From Bacteroidota bacterium (GTDB lineage Bacteria; Bacteroidota; Bacteroidia; Bacteroidales; Paludibacteraceae): a stretch of 6,959 nt of DNA. This document shows positions 1 to 6,009 of the stretch, one piece after another. The stretch's first letter is position 1, and every line of letters begins with the position of its first letter. The stretch covers positions 1 through 6,959 of the forward strand of contig JAJZHJ010000070.1 of the NCBI GenBank assembly GCA_021804525.1, in the 5' to 3' direction. Position numbers and translations under genes: made by a program. Under the pieces are notes generated by a model. It was given only the letters and a program-made list of their open reading frames with translations, had not been told where the DNA came from and did no database searches.

Positions 1-2251
1 AGGAGAAAAAGGAATCATGATCGGCTCAGATTATGGTCGTACCAATGTTGACTTTAAATTTAATACAAAAGTAAACGACAACATCAATGTTGATTTCAAC
101 ACTCGTTATTCGAGAACCGGCATTGATGGTGCAGGGACTTCAACAGGAAGCGGATCGAATACTTTTTTACGTAATGCGATGAAATATGCACCTGTGAACA
201 GTTTGGTTTCGCAGAGTAATTATGTCAATGAACAATTAGCTATCGATCCAACCCAATTGAGTTTGTTGTTCAACCCCGTTCAATTGGCAGATGACACCTA
301 TCAACGTAAAGCTAATCAGTCGTTGGTGTTAAACGGTGCCTTTAACTGGACCATTTTGAAACCACTGGTTTTCCGCAGTGAATTCGGGTATCAATTTGAC
401 AATAATCGAATAGATAATGTGTGGGGTCCTTCGACGCCAACGTCTAAAAACAATGGTGGCTTACCTATTGGCCAGATTACTACGTTAGGCGGTATTACAT
501 GGCGTGTGGCAAACACATTGACCTTCAATAAAAACAATATTTTTCCAAATCAAAACCTGAATTTGTTATTAGGGCAAGAAACTTCTTCGTATGCTTATCG
601 TCAAGTGGTAGCGCAGTCGATGTATTTCCCTTCTGGAATGGATGCTGCTTCTATTTTGGCAATGATGAATTTAGGAACTGCACAGCCTACTATTACAACT
701 GAAAGTCAACCGTATAATATGTCATCATACTTTGGGCGTGCCAATTATTCGATTCAAGACAAATACTTGGCATCATTGACATTCAGAGCTGATGGGACTT
801 CTAAGTTTGCTCCAGGTCATCAATGGGGTTATTTCCCTTCGGCTGCAGTGGCGTGGCGTTTGTCGGAAGAAAGTTTCCTCAAAAATAAATTTGATTGGTT
901 GAATAATTTGAAGTTACGTTTAAGTATGGGAACGGCCGGTAATAGCCGTATTTCAGACGGATTGTGGCAGTTAACCTATGGTACAACTGACAGTAAAGGA
1001 TATTACATTGGTGAGAATTTGGCCAGTGTGTTGGTGCCAGGAACTACATTATCGAACCCCAATTTGAAATGGGAAACAACATTAACGCGTAATGTGGGAT
1101 GGGATATTGGCGTGCTCAATTCACGCTTAAATGCCACGATAGATGCTTATTGGAATACCACATTCAATCTGTTATTGCAACAACCGATTCCAACAAGTAC
1201 CGGTTATGTCAACCAGATGCAAAACTTTGGACGTACTTCCAATAGAGGATTAGAATTCACGTTGGATGCTCATCTTATTGAAACACAAAAATTTTCTTTG
1301 AATGCCACATTTAATATTGCGTTTAATAAGAATCGTGTAGATGAATTCCGTTATGGTAGTGCAACTTCCAAAACGTATTCTTCCGGCTGGGATGGTACTT
1401 CGCAACCTTTGGATGATTATATTATTCAACAAGGACAACCGGTTGGCCAAATGTATGGTTATGTAGCGGACGGAATGTACACGTTTAACGATTTTCATTT
1501 TGACAACACTCAAAAGAAATGGATTTTGAATGGTGATGCCACTGGTGCAAAAACGGCTGCTATTGCCGGCCTCTTTGGCTACGGAAACTATTTCGGACCG
1601 GGGAGTATGAAAGTAAAAGATATCAATAAAGATGGAACTATTGATGCAAATGACAAAACAGTTATCGGTGATGCTAATCCGATTCATACAGGAGGGGTGA
1701 CGTTGAATGCTCGCTATGTTAATTTTGATCTTTCTGCTTTCTTCAACTGGTCGTATGGCAACAAGATTTATAATGCAAACAAAATTGATTATACCTCTTT
1801 CTTGTTGTCGCGTAAATATCAAAACCTGCTTGATATCATGAGTTTGGCAAATGGTCGTTTTACAACGATTGATCCTTTGACCGGACAAAACATTTTCTAC
1901 GGTCAATATGCAAACCCGACACGTTTGCAACAAATTAATCAAAATGCAACAATGTGGACTCCGTTTATGACGATCCCGCCGCTTACATCTGCTGATATTG
2001 AAGATGGTTCGTTCCTGCGATTAAGCACGTTGACGTTGGGTTATTCGTTACCCAAGAAATTGATCAGCAAACTGATGATTTCATCTTTCCGTATTTATGT
2101 AACCGTTTATAATGTATTTTGTTTGACAAAATATTCCGGTTTCGATCCTGAAGTAAGCACCCGCAATAATCCACCGGTTACGCCAGGAGTTGATTATTCG
2201 GCCTATCCAAAGAGTCGTTCGTTTATTGGCGGCGTCAACATCAATTTTTAA
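1..2251 (+). CDS. SusC/RagA-type TonB-dependent outer-membrane transporter (5' partial)
   Basis: This is the C-terminal part of a SusC-family beta-barrel, which imports oligosaccharides across the outer membrane using TonB energy with SusD as its lid. The reading frame is open from base 2 (GEKGIMIGSDY...), so the ATG at 17 is internal. About 749 residues are present. Family members usually have about 1000 or more, so the signal peptide, carboxypeptidase-like domain, TonB box and most of the plug lie upstream. Counting from the Met at 17, family hallmarks are GQPVGQMYGY (473-482), the Asp-rich DINKDGTIDAND segment (535-546) followed by TVIGDANP, FLRLSTLTLGYSLP (666-679), then NVFCLTKYSGFDPEV, and a C-terminus ending GGVNINF with the terminal Phe typical of outer-membrane barrels. 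The next gene begins at the stop codon, as expected for a susC-susD pair. The substrate cannot be read from this protein; the GH28 neighbour suggests pectic oligosaccharides. No frameshift is seen. Confidence 0.96.
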   Translation, partial: GEKGIMIGSDYGRTNVDFKFNTKVNDNINVDFNTRYSRTGIDGAGTSTGSGSNTFLRNAMKYAPVNSLVSQSNYVNEQLAIDPTQLSLLFNPVQLADDTYQRKANQSLVLNGAFNWTILKPLVFRSEFGYQFDNNRIDNVWGPSTPTSKNNGGLPIGQITTLGGITWRVANTLTFNKNNIFPNQNLNLLLGQETSSYAYRQVVAQSMYFPSGMDAASILAMMNLGTAQPTITTESQPYNMSSYFGRANYSIQDKYLASLTFRADGTSKFAPGHQWGYFPSAAVAWRLSEESFLKNKFDWLNNLKLRLSMGTAGNSRISDGLWQLTYGTTDSKGYYIGENLASVLVPGTTLSNPNLKWETTLTRNVGWDIGVLNSRLNATIDAYWNTTFNLLLQQPIPTSTGYVNQMQNFGRTSNRGLEFTLDAHLIETQKFSLNATFNIAFNKNRVDEFRYGSATSKTYSSGWDGTSQPLDDYIIQQGQPVGQMYGYVADGMYTFNDFHFDNTQKKWILNGDATGAKTAAIAGLFGYGNYFGPGSMKVKDINKDGTIDANDKTVIGDANPIHTGGVTLNARYVNFDLSAFFNWSYGNKIYNANKIDYTSFLLSRKYQNLLDIMSLANGRFTTIDPLTGQNIFYGQYANPTRLQQINQNATMWTPFMTIPPLTSADIEDGSFLRLSTLTLGYSLPKKLISKLMISSFRIYVTVYNVFCLTKYSGFDPEVSTRNNPPVTPGVDYSAYPKSRSFIGGVNINF

Positions 2252-4119
2252 TGACATTATCTATGAAAAAAATAGCAATTTATCTCTTTTTGTTTGCAAC
2301 GATTGGGTTGACATCATGTTCTAACTTTTTGACTACTCAATCCTTGTCAACCTATACTCCTGATGTCGTTTTCTCCACGCCAACTTATACAAAAGATGCA
2401 GTGATGGGCATTTACGACTTGCTTTGCACCGATTATACCTATTCTTCGCGTTTGCCATTGAGCTACACAACTAATTCGGATATTGAGTTTGTGGGTGCCG
2501 ACGAAGGTTCGTACAATCAAAATAATAATCGTGGAACTTCAAACTATTTTGCTTCACCTGATAATTCAGATATTTCAAAAGTGTGGCAAACTTTGTATCA
2601 GATTATTGAACGGTCTAATTTATGTATTCAAAACATACCAACTAGTCCTGCTACCAAAGATGCAACAACCAAAGCCACAATGATGGGCTATTACGGCGAA
2701 GCATTGACTTTACGGGCAATTGCATATTTTGAATTAGTCCGTACGTTTGGAGATGTGCCTTTTACAACGAAACCGGCTGCTCCCGATGGTTCCAACTTCC
2801 TTTTGCCCGCAACCGATCGCGATACCATTATGGATCATATTATTGCTGATTTACAAGAAGCTGAACAATATGTTCCTTGGGTTGGCACTGGTGAATATTC
2901 CTCCTCAGAGCGAATTACAAAAGGATTTATCAAAGGCATGGTAGCTCGTATTTGTTTAGCACGGGGTGGTTATTCTTTGCGTAATAAACCAGGTTATCCA
3001 ACTGAACGTGGAAGCAATTGGCAAAAATATTACCAAATAGCTGATGATGAATGTCAATCAATCATCGCCAATGGAACTCACAAGTTGAATCCTTCGTATA
3101 TCAATATTTGGAAAAATCTAAATCAGTTGCAGGTAGATAATACCTACCACGAAACGATGTTTGAAGTGGCCCTTGGGCTTCAACACTCTGGTGAAATTGG
3201 TTATTCAATCGGCGTTCGTTTTTATACAAACCCGGAATATGGTTATGGCAACAATTCGAATATTGTTAATACGAGTGCTTACTACTTTTATATGTTCAAT
3301 CCCAAAGATTTACGACGTGACGTAACGGTAGCTCTTGCTTCTTTTGGGAATAGCAGTGGTGCCACACAAGAATTTTTACAAACCAGTCCGATTTCGTACA
3401 ACATTGCAAAATGGGATCAACGCTGGATGAGTTCGACTTTCCTTGCCGGAAACTTAAATGCTCAAGGGAAAGTGGGCTATGGTATCAATTGGGTCATGAT
3501 GCGTTATTCAGATATTTTATTGATGTATGCTGAAACTGAAAATGAATTGAATAACGGCCCGACTGCGGCTGCTAAAGATGCTTTGGAGCAAGTGCGTCGT
3601 CGTGCTTTCAACTCTGTTGATTGGCCTCAAGAAGTGGATGCGTATGTCAATAATCTGACAGATCATGATTCGTTCTTTAATGCTATTGTAAAAGAACGTG
3701 CATTAGAGTTTGGGGGTGAAGGCTTGCGCAAATGGGATTTAGTGCGTTGGAATCTGTTGACCACTAAAATTCAGGAGCAGCGCGATGCGATTGCCGCTAT
3801 GTTTAACAGAACTGCACCGTATGATACGCTTCCGCAAACTATTTTCTATAAATACTTGCCTGATGGTCAGACGATAGATAGATCGAGTATGAATTTTTAC
3901 CAGGATTTAGGTACAACTCCTCCTGACGCATCGTATTCTTCGGCAGCATGGTTGTCTGGCTTGTCAGCAACCAATCAAGCTCTTTATTTACTTCGGATTA
4001 ATTTGTTCAGTAGTGGGCTTAATTCGGCTGCAGGAGTGCAAAATCGTTATCTTTATCCTATTCCGACCACGGTGATCAGTAGCTCTAATGGGTTATTGAA
4101 AAACGCATACGGCTATTAA
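2251..4119 (+). CDS. SusD/RagB-type outer-membrane glycan-binding lipoprotein
   Basis: This is a SusD-family surface lipoprotein that binds glycan and caps the SusC barrel. The N-terminus has a lipoprotein signal: Lys-Lys, a hydrophobic stretch, and lipobox LTSC with Cys23 (counted from the ATG at 2251). Family signatures are YYGEALTLRAIAYFELVRTF followed by GDVP (about 147-170, the TPR-like helical core), a TKGFIKGMVARICLA helix, RYSDILLMYAETENELN with EQVRRRAF (418-453), and IVKERALEFGGEGLRKWDLV with RW (479-500). The length of 622 residues is at the longer end for the family. The start is ambiguous. ATG 2251 overlaps the SusC stop (TAATG) and could be translationally coupled, whereas ATG 2263 (MKKIAIYLFLF) gives the more usual short signal peptide; neither has a clear Shine-Dalgarno. 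The residues after the Cys (SNFLTT) lack an obvious acidic export signal, but surface exposure is still expected from the family. A strong hairpin follows the stop within ten bases. Confidence 0.95.
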   Translation: MTLSMKKIAIYLFLFATIGLTSCSNFLTTQSLSTYTPDVVFSTPTYTKDAVMGIYDLLCTDYTYSSRLPLSYTTNSDIEFVGADEGSYNQNNNRGTSNYFASPDNSDISKVWQTLYQIIERSNLCIQNIPTSPATKDATTKATMMGYYGEALTLRAIAYFELVRTFGDVPFTTKPAAPDGSNFLLPATDRDTIMDHIIADLQEAEQYVPWVGTGEYSSSERITKGFIKGMVARICLARGGYSLRNKPGYPTERGSNWQKYYQIADDECQSIIANGTHKLNPSYINIWKNLNQLQVDNTYHETMFEVALGLQHSGEIGYSIGVRFYTNPEYGYGNNSNIVNTSAYYFYMFNPKDLRRDVTVALASFGNSSGATQEFLQTSPISYNIAKWDQRWMSSTFLAGNLNAQGKVGYGINWVMMRYSDILLMYAETENELNNGPTAAAKDALEQVRRRAFNSVDWPQEVDAYVNNLTDHDSFFNAIVKERALEFGGEGLRKWDLVRWNLLTTKIQEQRDAIAAMFNRTAPYDTLPQTIFYKYLPDGQTIDRSSMNFYQDLGTTPPDASYSSAAWLSGLSATNQALYLLRINLFSSGLNSAAGVQNRYLYPIPTTVISSSNGLLKNAYGY

Positions 4120-4126
4120 CAAGAAA

Positions 4127-4170
4127 AAAATGAGGTAGAGCGAGCATTTAAAATTTGCTCTCCTCATTTT
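4127..4170 (+). terminator. Strong stem-loop after susD, probable terminator or attenuator
   Basis: AAAATGAGG (4127-4135) pairs perfectly with CCTCATTTT (4162-4170). After a single bulged T at 4136, AGAGC (4137-4141) pairs with GCTCT (4157-4161). This gives 14 base pairs closing a 15-base loop. An alternative inner register pairs GAGCA (4142-4146) with TGCTC (4156-4160). An A-run precedes the stem and a T-rich tail is part of its 3' arm, so it resembles an intrinsic terminator that could work in both directions. It starts seven bases after the susD stop. Since the next gene is in the same direction and belongs to the same locus, partial termination that keeps susCD transcripts more abundant is plausible. 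An mRNA 3'-end stabilising role is the alternative. Confidence 0.75.
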
Positions 4171-4181
4171 ATAAATTATTT

Positions 4182-4196
4182 CAATTAATCTAATTG
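4182..4196. repeat. Short AT-rich inverted repeat upstream of the third gene
   Basis: CAATTA (4182-4187) and TAATTG (4191-4196) form a perfect dyad around a three-base spacer, ending 16 bases before the ATG at 4213. It could be a small operator-like site or a weak hairpin in the leader. It is short and AT-rich, so chance is a serious alternative. The 9-mer TTCAATTAA spanning its left edge (4180-4188) recurs at 5951-5959 upstream of the GH28 gene. No Bacteroidota-type promoter (TTTG plus TAnnTTTG) could be placed convincingly in this gap. Confidence 0.3.
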
Positions 4197-4212
4197 CAAA
4201 TCATTTCAACGC

Positions 4213-5859
4213 ATGAAGACTTTTCATAGTTTTAAAAAAATAGGTTACTGGCTGATGTTGAGTTTTGCTGCTCTTCAATTCCAAGCCTGTAATAACAATG
4301 GTTCATTCATTGATGAGGCCTTCAACAGGCTTTTTCATCCTACAACGTTTACAGTGACAAGCGTTCAGGCTACATCGGCTGTCGTACAATGGAATCAAAT
4401 GCCCGGAGTAGATCACTATGTGCTTGAGATCAGCCAGGACAGTTTGTTGTTTAATCCGATTGTTTCTACCATTACAGTTAGTGGACAGGCTACTTCTGCA
4501 AACTCATTCACATCCGGAACAACGGTAACATTTACCGATACGTTGACCAATCTACATGCCGGAATCCGGTATTCGATACGTGTGAAAGGAATAAGTGCTA
4601 CAACGGGTGTTGGCGATTCGCATTATGCGACTGCTACTTTTCTGACTCCTGTCGAACAATTATTGCAACAAGTAGGGCTTGGTGATAAAACTAATTCATC
4701 CGCTATCTTGCGTTGGCCAGCCGGAACAGTAGCAACGCAATTGGTGTATTATCCGCAAGCGAATCCTCAAGGTGCACAAACCATTACTTTGACAAGTGCA
4801 CAATTAGCTGCAGGAACTATTACATTGACAGGATTAACAGGCAATACAGTATATGTTGTTCATTTAATGAATAGTACATACATGAGAGGGAATATTACGT
4901 TTGCTACTTATCCAGATGTTCCTGCAGCGCAACGTGTTATTTTCTTGCAACCTACAGATTCTATTCATAATGTGCTAGATACATGTACGGCACAATCAAT
5001 TACATTAGTATTTCCCTTAGGATCATCGTATGCAGAATCGGCAACATTAAATATTAAAAGCAATACTTCGGTAACATTTTATGGAATGCCGAGCGATACC
5101 TTGCCGACACTTTCCTTAATCCGTGTGGCACTTCCTGATGTTGCTGGCACAATTAAATTCCAGAATTTGAATTTAGCAGGATATAACAGTGATGCTGGGA
5201 CAAATTATGTAATTAATCAGGGTACTGCTACAAATACGGATGCAGTCATTTTTGAAAACTGTTTAATTCATCATTTCCGTTCCCCTTCACGTATTCAGAG
5301 TAGTAATTCAATCGTTATCGGTCAATTGACTTATGATAATTGCTTTACCTATGATAATGGGTCCGGTGGTTATCAGTTGGTGACAACGAGCAATGCAACA
5401 GCCGGAAAGTTTGACAAGATTACGATTACCAATACTACGGTTTGGGGCGTGAGCACCGTTGATTGCGGGTTGATATTATGCAATATGGTGCCACCAACTT
5501 CTATTGATATTGAGAACTGTACGTTCTATAATATGGTAAAAGCAAGCAAATATTTCATTGATCTAAACACCAATTCGACAACCGGAGTCATTACGAATTG
5601 TATTTTTGGAAAATCAAATACGCAATTGACAACGAGCGGCGCTAAAGGTATTCGTACCGGAACAGGTGGGTCGATGATTATTACCAATTCTTATGCCACG
5701 AACGATTGGATTACAACTGCGAACAATATCACTGATTTAATTCAATATAACAACACGTCAGCAGCTTTATTTAAGGCGCCGGATAGCGGTATTTTCACCA
5801 TCATCGATTCGAGCTTTGCGGGTGCAAGCAATGCGGGCGATCCTCGCTGGAGACCGTAA
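4213..5859 (+). CDS. FN3 / DUF4957-DUF5123-type beta-helix lipoprotein, putative pectin-PUL surface protein
   Basis: The protein has 548 residues. A lipoprotein signal with Cys26 (FQAC) precedes a short linker (SFIDEAFNRLFHP), then an FN3-like domain at about 43-145 (TFTVTSVQATSAVVQW; LHAGIRYSIRVKGIS) and a second FN3-like segment at about 155-232. From about 239 onward the sequence looks like DUF4957 followed by DUF5123, ending in the characteristic AGDPRW. The C-terminal half repeats a turn motif about every 27-31 residues: FENC (347-350), YDNC (374-377), ITNTTV (405-410), IENCTF (433-438), ITNCIF (460-465), ITNSYA (490-495). This is the ladder expected of a right-handed parallel beta-helix like those of pectin-active enzymes. 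I recognise no catalytic signature, so a surface glycan-binding role is inferred, and an unrecognised lyase or hydrolase activity remains possible. Hairpins flank the gene on both sides. The start is well placed for the signal peptide; no Shine-Dalgarno is seen. Family assignment is from memory of sequence patterns. Confidence 0.82.
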   Translation: MKTFHSFKKIGYWLMLSFAALQFQACNNNGSFIDEAFNRLFHPTTFTVTSVQATSAVVQWNQMPGVDHYVLEISQDSLLFNPIVSTITVSGQATSANSFTSGTTVTFTDTLTNLHAGIRYSIRVKGISATTGVGDSHYATATFLTPVEQLLQQVGLGDKTNSSAILRWPAGTVATQLVYYPQANPQGAQTITLTSAQLAAGTITLTGLTGNTVYVVHLMNSTYMRGNITFATYPDVPAAQRVIFLQPTDSIHNVLDTCTAQSITLVFPLGSSYAESATLNIKSNTSVTFYGMPSDTLPTLSLIRVALPDVAGTIKFQNLNLAGYNSDAGTNYVINQGTATNTDAVIFENCLIHHFRSPSRIQSSNSIVIGQLTYDNCFTYDNGSGGYQLVTTSNATAGKFDKITITNTTVWGVSTVDCGLILCNMVPPTSIDIENCTFYNMVKASKYFIDLNTNSTTGVITNCIFGKSNTQLTTSGAKGIRTGTGGSMIITNSYATNDWITTANNITDLIQYNNTSAALFKAPDSGIFTIIDSSFAGASNAGDPRWRP

Positions 5860-5876
5860 TTCACATGCAAAATTAC

Positions 5877-5926
5877 AAGGAGAGAAATCGGCACAATAGA
5901 CTGCGTGATTTCTCTTCTTGGTTTTT
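5877..5926 (+). terminator. Probable intrinsic terminator after the DUF5123-type lipoprotein gene
   Basis: AAGGAGAGAAATC (5877-5889) pairs with GATTTCTCTTCTT (5907-5919) over 13 positions, one of them a G-U pair, closing a 17-base loop. A run of five T follows at 5922-5926. It begins 17 bases after the stop codon of the lipoprotein gene. Stem plus T-run fits an intrinsic terminator, which would separate the GH28 gene into its own transcript or reduce read-through into it. Confidence 0.75.
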
Positions 5927-5953
5927 GATTGAATTTCCTTTGTTTTCTACTTC

Positions 5954-5989
5954 AATTAAAAACAGAAAACTGATTTTCGCGTTTTAATT
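5954..5989. repeat. Extended AT-rich imperfect hairpin upstream of the GH28 gene
   Basis: AATTAAAAAC (5954-5963) pairs with GTTTTAATT (5981-5989) with one bulged A. Inside it, GAAAA (5965-5969) pairs with TTTTC (5974-5978) around the tetraloop CTGA, leaving only A against GC as an internal loop. The 14 base pairs end 20 bases before the ATG at 6010. It is not followed by a T-run and it follows a better terminator, so it may be a leader structure or an operator-like dyad for the GH28 gene. Its high AT content lowers both stability and significance. Confidence 0.4.
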
Positions 5990-6009
5990 TATCATTAACA
6001 CACCATTAC

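Noticed and set aside
1..22. AGGAGAAAAAGG followed by ATG at 17, resembling a ribosome binding site and gene start
   Set aside because: The frame is open upstream of the ATG and the encoded GEKGIMIGSDY is typical internal SusC sequence. The purine run is simply Gly-Glu-Lys-Gly codons.
1250..1942. Open frame of 230 codons on the minus strand inside the SusC gene
   Set aside because: It lies fully antisense to clearly conserved SusC sequence, its translation resembles no known protein, and it has no signal or domain pattern. It is a shadow of codon bias on the other strand.
2483..2944. Two short + strand open frames of about 65 codons inside the SusD gene
   Set aside because: They are in an alternative frame of strongly conserved SusD sequence and show no domain features of their own.
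5924..5955. Possible Bacteroidota promoter (TTTG at 5924-5927 or 5939-5942 with a -7 box downstream)
   Set aside because: From 5924-5927 the best-spaced candidate, TACTTCAA at 5948-5955, matches only half of TAnnTTTG. From 5939-5942 nothing suitable lies at the right distance. Not strong enough to annotate.
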